Assembly (NCBI GenBank): GCA_900550705.1
Contig: URTG01000028.1
Coordinates: 1-14,451, forward strand
Length of the DNA stretch: 14,451 nt
Reading direction: 5' to 3'
Origin: an uncultured Eubacteriales bacterium
GTDB lineage: Bacteria; Bacillota; Clostridia; Oscillospirales; Oscillospiraceae
Positions 7,421 through 14,312 of the stretch are shown piece after piece. How positions within the stretch are numbered: position 1 is the stretch's first letter; each line of letters starts with the position of its first letter. The notes under the pieces are model-generated. The model ran no database searches, was not told the DNA's origin, and saw nothing but the letters and a program-made list of their open reading frames with translations. A program made the translations under genes and the position numbers.

Positions 7421-8387
7421 AAAACTCCGCCTTTCCTTCCCACTCCGCCACATCTCTCAGGGGCAAGGTCCGGAAAATCATCTCCACCGCAGCGTCGTAC
7501 TCCGCCGAACCCTGGGCCTTGCGGATCTGCTTGAACAGCTTGTCCCCGCCCACGAACAGGCGGCGGAGGTAGCTCCACAGCTCCTTCATATGGAACACGG
7601 TGTTGCGCTGGCTCTGGAACAGGTCCAGATAGGTGCGGTAGAGCGCCTGGTGAAAGGCGCGGAGGGTCTCCCGCTCCGGGCCGGGGCCGCCCTTCATCCG
7701 GGTGACCAGGGTGGGGTCGGCCAGCAGGCCCTGGCCCAGCATAAGCCTGTGGATGTCCGGGAAGCGGGCGGAGAGCGCCGCGCAGTCCTCCGGGCAGGTC
7801 AGCCCGCCGTTGTAGCACAGGGGGCCGGGATAGGTCTCTGCCGCCCGGGCGAAATACTCCAGGCGGACGGGCTCCCGGTAAAAGTCCTCCCGCACCCGGG
7901 GGTGGAGGATGAGCAGGGGGACGGGGTACCGGGCAAACACCTCCAGCAGGGCGGGCAGCTCGTCGGGGGACTTCATCCCCAGCCGGGTCTTCAGGGTGAC
8001 GGCCACCGGGGCCTTGTCATATACCTTATCCAGAAAGCGGTCCAGAGCCTGGGGGTCGGCCAGCATCCCAGCCCCCTTGCCCTTGGCGGTGACCGTGCCG
8101 GAGGGACAGCCCAGGTTCAGATTCACCTCGTCGTACCCCATAGCGGCCAGCTCCCCGGCGGCCCAGAGAAAGTCGTCCGGGTCCCGGGTGAGGAGCTGGG
8201 GCACGGCGGCAATGTCCCGGTTGCGCTCCGGGGCCACGTTCCGCAGGTCCCGGGGGGTGAACACCCGGTCGTGGGTGGGGCTGAGGAAGGGGAGGTAGTA
8301 TTTGTCCACCCCCGGGAAAAATTGGTGGTGGATGGCCCGGAATTCCGCGCCGGTGATTCCCTCCATGGGGGCAAAGTAGTATTCCAT
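7398..8387 (-). CDS. dus: tRNA-dihydrouridine synthase
   Basis: FMN-dependent enzyme that reduces uridine to dihydrouridine in tRNA. The TIM-barrel domain opens with MEYYFAPMEGIT. It contains NLNLGCPSG with catalytic C94 (about 89-97), the flavin/substrate motif LHPR (161-164), YNGGL (192-196) and MLGQGLLADP (216-225), then a helical tRNA-binding C-terminal part. Length 329 is normal. The ATG at 8387 shares one base with the stop of the upstream sugar kinase (TGATG), so translation is probably coupled; the longer frame upstream is only a shadow of the kinase. Oddly, the final codons (ELGVRR, stop) are made by a 7-bp tandem repeat, suggesting that the original C-terminus was replaced or extended by the inserted element. 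Which Dus subtype it is cannot be settled by eye. Confidence 0.93.
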   Translation of the reverse strand: MEYYFAPMEGITGAEFRAIHHQFFPGVDKYYLPFLSPTHDRVFTPRDLRNVAPERNRDIAAVPQLLTRDPDDFLWAAGELAAMGYDEVNLNLGCPSGTVTAKGKGAGMLADPQALDRFLDKVYDKAPVAVTLKTRLGMKSPDELPALLEVFARYPVPLLILHPRVREDFYREPVRLEYFARAAETYPGPLCYNGGLTCPEDCAALSARFPDIHRLMLGQGLLADPTLVTRMKGGPGPERETLRAFHQALYRTYLDLFQSQRNTVFHMKELWSYLRRLFVGGDKLFKQIRKAQGSAEYDAAVEMIFRTLPLRDVAEWEGKAEFWELGVRR

Positions 8388-9322
8388 CAGTCCCTCCCGT
8401 CCAGGGCGGCCTGAATCTGGGCGGCGGTGGGCAGCGACTCCATGGCCCCCTTCCGGCTCACGCACAGACTGCCGGCCAGACTGCCGTAGTCCAGCGCCCG
8501 GTCCAGAAGCTCCCGGCTCAGCCCCTCCGGGCGGGTCACCCCGGCCCGGAGCAGACAGGCCAGGAACCCGCCCCAGAAGGCGTCCCCCGCGCCGGTGGTG
8601 TCCACCACCCGAGCCGCGGGCCGGGCGGGCACGTCCCATACCTGACCGTTCCAGAAGCACCTGGCCCCGTCGCCCCCCAGGGTCTCCACCACCACAGCGG
8701 GGGGCAGACTCCCCAGGGCGTCCTCGCCGCCCACCAGCGCGACCTCGTCCTCCGACAGCTTCAGCAGGTCGATGGCCGGCAGCAGGGCCTGCACCGCCCG
8801 GGCGGCCTCCTCCCGCGCCCCGTCCCACATGGGGGCGCGGTAGTTTACGTCGAAGCTGACCAGCTTGCCCAGCGCCCTGGCCCGGGTGAGGGCATAGGCC
8901 GTGGCATCGGCGGCCGACCCCTTGGACAGGGAGCAGGACCCGGCGTGGACGCACACCGCCCCCTCCAGCCCGGCGGCATCCACATCGGCCCGGGTGAGGA
9001 ACATATCCGCCCCCGGCTTCCGGGCGAAGGTGAAGCTCCGGTCGCCGTCAGCATCCAGAGAGACGAAGGACATGGTGGTGGTGGCCTCCTCCACCGGGGC
9101 GGGGCACAGGGGGATTACGCCGTTGTCCCCCAGGGTGCGGAGGAGGAACCGGCCGAAGCCGTCGTCCCCCACCCGGCCGCAGAAGCCCACGGTCCGTCCG
9201 TTCCGGGCCGCCGCCACCGCCACATTGGCGGGCGCGCCCCCGGCCTTCTGCAAATAGGTCCCCGGCTCCGGCCCGGGGAGAAAATCGACGATGGCCTCGC
9301 CGACGGAAATCAGCTCCGGCAT
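8387..9322 (-). CDS. PfkB-family sugar kinase, fructokinase-like
   Basis: ATP-dependent kinase of the ribokinase/PfkB family; fructose is the most likely substrate. It has GEAIVDFLP (8-16), the substrate-binding signature AGGAPANVAVAAARNG (27-42), GRVGDDGFG (49-57), FDVNYRAPMW (157-166) and the ATP/catalytic signature DTTGAGDAFWGG (241-252) with general base D247. Length 311 is typical. The ATG at 9322 follows AAAAGGAGG (complement of 9331-9339). It is the first gene of a two-gene minus-strand unit with dus, overlapping it by one base. The FDVNYR and GEAIVDFLP patterns resemble ScrK-type fructokinases. No sugar transporter is adjacent, so the substrate remains an inference. Confidence 0.9.
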   Translation of the reverse strand: MPELISVGEAIVDFLPGPEPGTYLQKAGGAPANVAVAAARNGRTVGFCGRVGDDGFGRFLLRTLGDNGVIPLCPAPVEEATTTMSFVSLDADGDRSFTFARKPGADMFLTRADVDAAGLEGAVCVHAGSCSLSKGSAADATAYALTRARALGKLVSFDVNYRAPMWDGAREEAARAVQALLPAIDLLKLSEDEVALVGGEDALGSLPPAVVVETLGGDGARCFWNGQVWDVPARPAARVVDTTGAGDAFWGGFLACLLRAGVTRPEGLSRELLDRALDYGSLAGSLCVSRKGAMESLPTAAQIQAALDGRD

Positions 9323-9362
9323 AGGAACAGCCTCCTTTTGGGGTTCAAGAATAGTCCCCCCT

Positions 9363-9391
9363 ATGGTACACGAACGGACCGAAAATTACAA
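9363..9391 (-). promoter_or_regulatory. Candidate sigma-A promoter for pfkB-dus
   Basis: Read on the minus strand: -35 TTGTAA (9391-9386), 17-bp spacer, -10 TACCAT (9368-9363). The expected transcript start lies about 34 nt before the kinase ATG. It stands back to back with the plus-strand promoter, the two -35 boxes being only 7 bp apart, so one regulator could act on both. The hexamers are imperfect. Confidence 0.45.
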
Positions 9392-9398
9392 GTCCGGA

Positions 9399-9428
9399 TG
9401 GACAAAGCAAAGGCGATTGTGCTACAAT
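9399..9428 (+). promoter_or_regulatory. Sigma-A promoter for the HD-PLP operon
   Basis: -35 TGGACA (9399-9404), 18-bp spacer, -10 TACAAT (9423-9428) preceded by TGC (9420-9422), an extended -10. The expected start is near 9435, about 30 nt before the ATG at 9466, which has AAAGGGG (9452-9458) as its ribosome binding site. Strong match by eye. Confidence 0.65.
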
Positions 9429-9465
9429 CTGGAATAGGAATCTGCAATGAGAAAGGGGAACCAAA

Positions 9466-10050
9466 ATGTCCGGCAAAGAGGAATTCATCGAAATCTTCCG
9501 GGAGCACGTCACCCGCGACGGGGCGGACAAGCTGCTGGATTATCTGGAAAATAAGAGCGACTTTTTCACCGCACCGGCCTCCGCCCGGTATCACGGGGCC
9601 TACGAGGGCGGCCTGTGCGACCACAGCCTGAACGTCTACCACTGCCTGGACGCCTACCTCCAGCGGGAGCGGGTCCAGGAGCTCTACGGCCTGGAATACA
9701 GCCCGGAGACCATCGCCGTCGTCGCCCTGCTCCACGACGTGTGCAAGGTGGGCTGCTACAAGCGGGGCACCCGCAACGTGAAGAACGAGACCACCGGCCA
9801 GTGGGAAAAGGTGCCCACCTACACCTTTGACGACCCCCTGCCCTACGGCCACGGGGAAAAAAGCGTGTACATCGTCAACGGCTTCCTCCGCCTCAGCCGG
9901 GAGGAGGCCATGGCCATCCGCTGGCACATGGGCTTCTCCGGGCCGGAGGACAACCGCACCGTGGGCCAGGCGCTTCAGAAGTATCCCCTGGCCTTCGCCC
10001 TGGCCACGGCGGATATGGAGGCCACCTATTTTCTGGAAGGAGAGGACTGA
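9466..10050 (+). CDS. HD-domain phosphohydrolase
   Basis: Probable metal-dependent phosphohydrolase of the HD superfamily, acting on a nucleotide or similar phosphoester; the substrate is unknown. Metal-binding residues are visible: H53 (GGLCDHSLNVY), H90-D91 (LLHDVCK), H129 (PYGHGEKS), H154 (IRWHMG) and D183 (ATADMEATY). The HGAYEGGL...HSLNVY opening resembles the HD part of YhaM-type exonucleases, but no nucleic-acid-binding OB domain precedes it. At 194 residues it is essentially one HD domain plus a short N-terminal helix pair, with no signal peptide. The extended -10 promoter above drives it, and its stop lies 3 bp before the PLP enzyme, whose ribosome binding site is inside this gene, so the two are an operon. 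Confidence 0.85.
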   Translation: MSGKEEFIEIFREHVTRDGADKLLDYLENKSDFFTAPASARYHGAYEGGLCDHSLNVYHCLDAYLQRERVQELYGLEYSPETIAVVALLHDVCKVGCYKRGTRNVKNETTGQWEKVPTYTFDDPLPYGHGEKSVYIVNGFLRLSREEAMAIRWHMGFSGPEDNRTVGQALQKYPLAFALATADMEATYFLEGED

Positions 10051-10053
10051 CCC

Positions 10054-11082
10054 ATGATTCATTTTGAATGTGACTACACCACCGGGGCGCACCCCAAGGT
10101 GCTGGAGGCCCTGGTGGCCACCAACGGCGAGGCCCACTGCGGCTATGGCATGGACGACCACTGCAAGCAGGCCGCCGACCAGATCCGCACCCTGTGCCAG
10201 GCCCCGGAGGCCGACGTCCACTTCCTGGTGGGCGGCACCCAGACCAACATGACGGTCATCGCCGCCCTGCTCCGCCCCCATCAGGGGGTGCTGTGCGCCC
10301 AGTCGGGGCACATCAACGTCCATGAGACCGGCGCCGTGGAGGCCACCGGCCACAAGGTCCTGGGCCTGCCCGCCGTGAACGGCAAGATCACCGCCCAGCA
10401 GATCGACAACGCCTGCCGCGCCCACTTTGAAGACCCCAACACCGAGCACCTGGTCCAGCCGGGCATGGTCTACCTGTCCCAGACCACAGAGCTGGGCACC
10501 GTCTATACCAAGGCGGAGCTGGAGGCCATCCGCGCCGCGGCCGACCGGTGGCACATCCCGGTGTTTGTAGACGGGGCCCGCCTGGCCTGCGCCCTGGCGG
10601 CGTCCGACGTGACCCTGCCCGACCTGGCCCGCCTGGCCGATGTCTTTTACATCGGCGGCACCAAGGCCGGCCTGCTGTTCGGCGAGGCGGTGGTCATCAC
10701 CCGGGCCGCCTGGAAGCGGGACTTCCGCTATCTCATCAAGCAGCGGGGCGGTATGCTGGCCAAGGGCCGCCTTCTGGGTGTGCAGTTCCACGCCCTTTTG
10801 TCCGACGGCCTCTATGAGCAGATCGGCCGCCGCGAGGTGGCCCAGGCCCTCCGCCTGAAGCGGGCCTTCCAGGAAAAGGGCTTCCCCCTGCTCATGGACT
10901 CCCCCACCAACCAGCAGTTCCCCATCCTGCCCAACACCGCCCTGCAAACGCTGGAGCGGGACTACGCCTTCGAACTCTGGGAGAACGTAGACCCCACCCA
11001 CTCCGCCGTCCGCTTCTGCACCAGCTGGTCCACCACCGAGACGGACATTGACCAGCTGATCGGGGATATTCAGAAGCTGTAA
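10054..11082 (+). CDS. Threonine aldolase-like PLP enzyme (beta-eliminating lyase family)
   Basis: Fold-type I PLP enzyme resembling low-specificity L-threonine aldolase (threonine to glycine plus acetaldehyde). Visible features: FECDYTTGAHPKVLEAL at the N-terminus, the phosphate-binding GGTQTN (60-65), SGHINVHETGA with a ring-stacking histidine (H86 or H90), FVDGARLACA with D173 for the pyridine nitrogen, GGTKAG with Schiff-base lysine K204, and VRFCTSWSTTE near the end with carboxylate-binding R320. Length 342 is family-typical. The ATG follows AAGGAGAGG (10037-10045) and lies 3 bp after the HD gene. Clostridial members of this branch are often less well characterised than GlyA/LtaE, so the amino-acid specificity could differ. 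Confidence 0.87.
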   Translation: MIHFECDYTTGAHPKVLEALVATNGEAHCGYGMDDHCKQAADQIRTLCQAPEADVHFLVGGTQTNMTVIAALLRPHQGVLCAQSGHINVHETGAVEATGHKVLGLPAVNGKITAQQIDNACRAHFEDPNTEHLVQPGMVYLSQTTELGTVYTKAELEAIRAAADRWHIPVFVDGARLACALAASDVTLPDLARLADVFYIGGTKAGLLFGEAVVITRAAWKRDFRYLIKQRGGMLAKGRLLGVQFHALLSDGLYEQIGRREVAQALRLKRAFQEKGFPLLMDSPTNQQFPILPNTALQTLERDYAFELWENVDPTHSAVRFCTSWSTTETDIDQLIGDIQKL

Positions 11083-11105
11083 ATCAAAATACGCCATAAA
11101 AAACG

Positions 11106-11130
11106 GCTGCCCTCCCATAAAGAGGACAGC
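11106..11130 (-). terminator. Terminator-like hairpin oriented to the minus strand
   Basis: GCTGCCCTC (11106-11114) and GAGGACAGC (11122-11130) form a 9-bp stem with one mismatch (a G-T pair in the minus-strand reading) around a 7-nt loop. Reading the minus strand, the stem is followed by CG and six T residues (complement of 11098-11103), the layout of an intrinsic terminator. No minus-strand gene lies upstream of it within the next several kilobases, so it may belong to an inserted repeat or stop antisense transcription. Confidence 0.45.
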
Positions 11131-11147
11131 AAAGAGAGAACAGCCTC

Positions 11148-11201
11148 AGCTTGTCGAGAAAGCGGCTTCGCCGCTTTGTTGCAAGCTCCCCGCCCTGCGG
11201 G
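11148..11201. repeat. Structured intergenic element with nested hairpins
   Basis: AGCTTG (11148-11153) pairs with CAAGCT (11182-11187) and encloses a perfect 8-bp stem AAAGCGGC/GCCGCTTT (11159-11166/11170-11177) with a TTC loop. A second hairpin, CCCGC/GCGGG (11189-11193/11197-11201), follows directly. With the hairpin at 11106-11130 it fills the 170-bp gap between the PLP enzyme and the GH13 gene. No clear promoter for the GH13 gene is visible here. It looks like a dispersed repeat, but no second copy is in this window. Confidence 0.5.
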
Positions 11202-11252
11202 ACGGGCAGCACAGAACAAGCCTTGAGCAAAAACGAGAGGAGCCAGAACACC

Positions 11253-12563
11253 ATGTGGTTTGACGAAGCGGTCGTGTACCAAATTTACCCCCTGGGCCTG
11301 TGCGGCGCGCCGGAGTACAACAACGGGGACAACGCCCCCCGCATCCTGCGTCTGCTGGACTGGGTGGAGCACATCCGGGCGCTGGGGGCGGACACCGTGC
11401 TCCTCAACCCGGTGTTCGACAGCGACAAGCACGGCTACGACACCCGGGACTACTTCCGCGTGGACCCCCGCCTGGGGAGCAACGAGGACCTGGCCCAGGT
11501 GTGCCGGGCCTTCCACCAGGCGGGCCTGCGGGTGATGCTGGACGGAGTGTTCAACCATGTAGGCCGGGGCTTCTGGGCCTTCCGGGACGTGCAGGAGAAA
11601 AAGTGGGACAGTCCCTACAAGAGCTGGTTCCGCCTGGACTTCGGCGGCGACACCGAGTATCACGACGGCTTCTGGTACGAGGGCTGGGAGGGCCACAACG
11701 AGCTGGTGAAGCTCAATCTCTGGGAGCCCGCCGTGGTGGACCACCAGTTCCAGGCCATCCGCAGCTGGGTGGAGCAGTACGACATCGACGGCCTTCGCCT
11801 GGACGTGGCCTACAGCCTGCCCCCGGAGTACCTCAAGCAGCTCCGCAGCTTCACCCAGAGCCTAAAGCCCGACTTTGTCCTCATGGGGGAGACCCTCCAC
11901 GGGGACTACAACCGCTGGATGGGCCCCGAGCTGTGCCACAGCGTGACCAATTACGAGTGCTATAAGGGCCTGTGGTCCGCCTTTAACTCCCAGAATCTGT
12001 TCGAGATTGGCCACTCCCTGGCCCGCCAGTTCGGCCCGGAAAGCTGGACGCTGTACAAGGGTGCCCACCTCCTGTCCTTCCTGGACAATCACGACGTGAC
12101 CCGCATCACCTCCCAGCTCACCGACCGGGACCACCTGCGCCCCGCCTATGCCCTGATGTTCGGGATGCCCGGCGTCCCCGCCGTCTACTACGGCAGCGAG
12201 TGGGGGCTGGAGGGAGAAAAGAGCCAGGGCGACGCCGCCCTCCGCCCCGCCCTGGAAACGCCGGAGTGGAACGGCCTCACCGACTGGATCGCCGCCCTGG
12301 CCCGGGCCAAGCGCAGCAGCCCCGCCCTGTGCTATGGCAGCTTCCGCACCGTCCTGCTCACCAACCGGCAGTTTATCTTTGAGCGGGCCGCAGAGGGCCA
12401 GCGGGTCCTGGTGGCCCTCAACGCCGACCACCAGCCCTACACCGCCCACTTCGACGCCGGCTGCGGCACCGCCCAGGACCTGATCTCCGGCCAGCCCCAC
12501 GACTTCGGCGGCGGCAGCCAGCTCCCCCCATGCAGCGCCTTCTTCTGGGAGATGGAGCGCTGA
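11253..12563 (+). CDS. GH13 alpha-glucan hydrolase (alpha-amylase family)
   Basis: Glycoside hydrolase family 13 enzyme, probably hydrolysing maltodextrins or cyclodextrins in the cytoplasm; no signal peptide is present. All four GH13 regions are intact: I, DGVFNH (97-102); II, GLRLDVAY with nucleophile D184; III, MGETLHGD with acid/base E213; IV, FLDNHDVTR with H280/D281. FGMPGVPAVYYGSE (303-316) is the usual region after the barrel, and a short C-terminal beta domain follows. At 436 residues it lacks the N-terminal extra domain of neopullulanase and cyclomaltodextrinase. The start is ATG 11253, with GAGAGGAG at 11235-11242; upstream in-frame codons fall inside the structured spacer and are unlikely. 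No sugar transporter or regulator is adjacent, so the exact substrate is open. Confidence 0.9.
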   Translation: MWFDEAVVYQIYPLGLCGAPEYNNGDNAPRILRLLDWVEHIRALGADTVLLNPVFDSDKHGYDTRDYFRVDPRLGSNEDLAQVCRAFHQAGLRVMLDGVFNHVGRGFWAFRDVQEKKWDSPYKSWFRLDFGGDTEYHDGFWYEGWEGHNELVKLNLWEPAVVDHQFQAIRSWVEQYDIDGLRLDVAYSLPPEYLKQLRSFTQSLKPDFVLMGETLHGDYNRWMGPELCHSVTNYECYKGLWSAFNSQNLFEIGHSLARQFGPESWTLYKGAHLLSFLDNHDVTRITSQLTDRDHLRPAYALMFGMPGVPAVYYGSEWGLEGEKSQGDAALRPALETPEWNGLTDWIAALARAKRSSPALCYGSFRTVLLTNRQFIFERAAEGQRVLVALNADHQPYTAHFDAGCGTAQDLISGQPHDFGGGSQLPPCSAFFWEMER

Positions 12564-12572
12564 CACGCCCCC

Positions 12573-12601
12573 TCATACTTCCCCGTCAGCTGTCATAGGA
12601 T
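12573..12601 (+). promoter_or_regulatory. Sigma-E-like sporulation promoter of spoIIID
   Basis: TCATACT (12573-12579), 14-bp spacer, CATAGGAT (12594-12601). Against the Bacillus sigma-E consensus (KMATATT, 14-15 bp, CATACAMT) this agrees at 6 of 7 and 6 of 8 positions with correct spacing. The inferred start is near 12608, giving a short leader before the GTG at 12631. In Bacillus spoIIID is transcribed by mother-cell sigma-E, which fits. Confidence 0.65.
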
Positions 12602-12630
12602 AAACCACCAACTCAGGGGGTGGTCATCCA

Positions 12631-12885
12631 GTGAAGGACAACATCGAGGAGCGCGCCCAGCGCCTGGCGCTCTATATCATCGAGCACCGCGCCACCGTCC
12701 GCGCCGCCGCAGAGCGCTTCGGCATTTCCAAATCGACCGTCCACAAAGACCTCACCGAGCGTCTCCCCGCCTTCCGGCGCACGCTGTACCTCCAGGTCAA
12801 GCAGGTCCTGGACGAGAACAAGGCCCAGCGGCACATCCGGGGCGGGCAGGCGACCAAGCGGAAGTATTTTACGGGAAAGAAGTAG
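12631..12885 (+). CDS. spoIIID: Sporulation transcription factor SpoIIID
   Basis: Small DNA-binding regulator that switches mother-cell gene expression after engulfment during sporulation. The 84-residue product is nearly full-length collinear with Bacillus SpoIIID: it opens MKDNIEERAQ, has a helix-turn-helix (about 22-42, with GISKSTVHKDLTERLP), and ends in the basic segment KAQRHIRGGQATKRKY, which in Bacillus also contacts DNA. The start is GTG 12631, placed by similarity and by AGGGGGTGG (12615-12623). It stands alone between the GH13 gene and thyA, with its own sigma-E-like promoter. Its presence is strong evidence that the organism forms, or descends from a lineage that forms, endospores. 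Confidence 0.96.
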   Translation: MKDNIEERAQRLALYIIEHRATVRAAAERFGISKSTVHKDLTERLPAFRRTLYLQVKQVLDENKAQRHIRGGQATKRKYFTGKK

Positions 12886-12894
12886 TGTCCGCGC

Positions 12895-12923
12895 TTGTCG
12901 GTGGGCGGGAAATATGGTATCAT
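12895..12923 (+). promoter_or_regulatory. Sigma-A promoter for thyA-dfrA
   Basis: -35 TTGTCG (12895-12900), 17-bp spacer, -10 TATCAT (12918-12923) with TGG directly before it, an extended -10. The expected start is near 12930, giving a leader of about 55 nt before the thyA ATG at 12986. Confidence 0.65.
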
Positions 12924-12947
12924 AGGGGGCAGCAAGCATGAAAAAAG

Positions 12948-12962
12948 CCCGCCCTGCGCGGG
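12948..12962 (+). promoter_or_regulatory. Hairpin in the thyA leader
   Basis: CCCGC (12948-12952) pairs with GCGGG (12958-12962) around a 5-nt loop, just after an A-run and about 10 nt before the thyA ribosome binding site AAGGAG (12972-12977). It lies within the predicted transcript leader. It may influence translation start or mRNA life; no function is shown. Confidence 0.4.
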
Positions 12963-12985
12963 ACAACATGGAAGGAGCTGCTGCT

Positions 12986-13816
12986 ATGAGCCGCGCTGAC
13001 GAGATCTTCATTCAAACCTGCAAAGACATCCTGTCCAAGGGAACCTGGGACACCGATCTCCAGGTCCGCCCCCGCTGGGAGGACGGCACCCCGGCCCACA
13101 CCATCAAGCTGTTCGGCGTGGTGAATCGCTACGACCTGCGGGAGGAATTCCCCATGCTCACCCTGCGGAAGCAGTACCTGCGCTCCGCCGTAGACGAGCT
13201 GCTGTGGATCTGGCAGAAGAAGTCCAACAACATCCACGACCTGCACAGCCACGTCTGGGACGCCTGGGCAGACGAGACCGGCTCCATCGGCAAGGCCTAC
13301 GGCTACCAGCTTGGGGTGAAGCACCACTACCCCCAGGGGGACATGGACCAGGTGGACAAGGTCCTGTGGGACTTAAAGCACGACCCCGCCTCCCGCCGCA
13401 TCCTCACCAGCCTCTATAACCACCACGACCTGAGCGAGATGGCCCTCTATCCCTGCGCCTATTCCATGACGTTCAACGTCTCCGGCAAGACCCTGAACGG
13501 CATCCTGAACCAGCGCTCCCAGGATATGCTCACCGCCAACGGCTGGAACGTCATGCAGTATGCCACCCTTCTGCACATGATCGCCCAGGCCACGGGGTTC
13601 GAGGCCGGCGAGCTGGTCCACGTCATCGCCGACGCCCATATCTACGACCGCCACGTCCCCGTGGTAGAGGAGCTGATCGCCCGCAAGCCCTACGCCGCCC
13701 CCAAGTTCACCCTGGACCCCACCGTCACCGATTTTTACGCCTTCACCCCCGACAGCGTCAAGCTGGAGGGCTACCAGGCCCACCCCCTGGAGCAGAAGAT
13801 CCCCGTGGCGGTGTAA
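12986..13816 (+). CDS. thyA: Thymidylate synthase ThyA
   Basis: Converts dUMP and methylene-tetrahydrofolate to dTMP and dihydrofolate; cytoplasmic homodimer. Visible: paired arginines R137/R138 that contact phosphate from the other subunit, catalytic C157 in LYPCAYSMTFNV, the phosphate loop QRSQD (176-180), N188 for uracil recognition, and H218/Y220 in ADAHIYDRH. Length 276 is near the usual 264. The residue after the catalytic cysteine is Ala where E. coli ThyA has His, placing it in a different branch. The start at ATG 12986 is set by AAGGAG (12972-12977, 8-nt gap); an in-frame ATG at 12938 would leave almost no leader after the promoter. dfrA follows 12 bp downstream and recycles the dihydrofolate that ThyA produces. 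Confidence 0.94.
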   Translation: MSRADEIFIQTCKDILSKGTWDTDLQVRPRWEDGTPAHTIKLFGVVNRYDLREEFPMLTLRKQYLRSAVDELLWIWQKKSNNIHDLHSHVWDAWADETGSIGKAYGYQLGVKHHYPQGDMDQVDKVLWDLKHDPASRRILTSLYNHHDLSEMALYPCAYSMTFNVSGKTLNGILNQRSQDMLTANGWNVMQYATLLHMIAQATGFEAGELVHVIADAHIYDRHVPVVEELIARKPYAAPKFTLDPTVTDFYAFTPDSVKLEGYQAHPLEQKIPVAV

Positions 13817-13828
13817 GGAGGGCGCACC

Positions 13829-14308
13829 ATGAATATGATCGTCGCCGTCGATGAGAACTGGGCCATCGGCAACGGCGGGGACCAGCTGGTCTATATCCCA
13901 GCCGACCTGAAGCGCTTCCAGTCCCTCACCCGGGGCCACACCGTCATTTTAGGCCGCAAGACCCTGGCCACCTTCCCCGGCGGCCGCCCCCTCAAGGGCC
14001 GCACCAATTTCATCCTCTCCCGCAACCCAGCCTTCGCCCCCGAGGGTGCCCAGGTCTTCCCCGACCTGGACAGCCTCCTGGCCGCCGTTACCGACCCCGA
14101 TGCCTTCGTCATCGGCGGCGCCTCCGTCTACGAGGCCCTCCTCCACCGCTGCGACACCGTCTACGTCACCAAGATCCACAAGACCTACCCCGCCGACTGC
14201 TACTTCCCCAACCTGGACCGATCCCCCGCCTGGCACCCCGCAGAAACCGAGGAACCCCAGACCGACGCCGACGTGACCTTCCACTATGTAACGTATCGGA
14301 GAGTGTGA
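13829..14308 (+). CDS. dfrA: Dihydrofolate reductase
   Basis: NADPH-dependent reduction of dihydrofolate to tetrahydrofolate, the target of trimethoprim. Visible: IVAVDENWAIG (4-14), catalytic acidic D26 with F30 (IPADLKRF), NADPH-binding GRKTLATFPG (42-51), LKGRTNFILSR (55-65, folate-contacting Arg), and the glycine pair in FVIGGASVYE (93-102). Length 159 is typical. The Met20-loop segment reads QLVYIPAD where E. coli has M-P-W, so Pro and Trp are replaced by Val and Tyr, as seen in some clostridial enzymes. The ribosome binding site AAGGAGGG (13815-13822) overlaps the thyA stop, so the two genes form an operon. A repeat array begins 4 bp after its stop. Confidence 0.93.
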   Translation: MNMIVAVDENWAIGNGGDQLVYIPADLKRFQSLTRGHTVILGRKTLATFPGGRPLKGRTNFILSRNPAFAPEGAQVFPDLDSLLAAVTDPDAFVIGGASVYEALLHRCDTVYVTKIHKTYPADCYFPNLDRSPAWHPAETEEPQTDADVTFHYVTYRRV

Positions 14309-14312
14309 AGGC

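Noticed and set aside
8388..8954. N-terminal extension of dus
   Set aside because: These codons lie out of frame inside the sugar kinase gene and encode Arg/Gly-rich noise. The true start is the ATG at 8387, where the Dus domain begins.
9361..11118. 585-codon open frame on the minus strand, opposite the HD and PLP genes
   Set aside because: Low-complexity Gly/Val/Leu/His-rich product, no recognisable motif and no ribosome binding site. It is a GC-rich shadow of genes with intact catalytic motifs.
11151..11252. N-terminal extension of the GH13 gene from a TTG
   Set aside because: It falls in the hairpin-rich spacer, and the GH13 family N-terminus and a good ribosome binding site both place the start at 11253.
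12604..12624. ACCACC/GGTGGT hairpin covering the spoIIID ribosome binding site
   Set aside because: The predicted sigma-E transcript begins near 12608, so most of the left arm would not be in the RNA.
12938..12985. Upstream ATG for thyA adding 16 residues
   Set aside because: It would lie only about 8 nt after the predicted transcript start, and AAGGAG at 12972-12977 fits the ATG at 12986.
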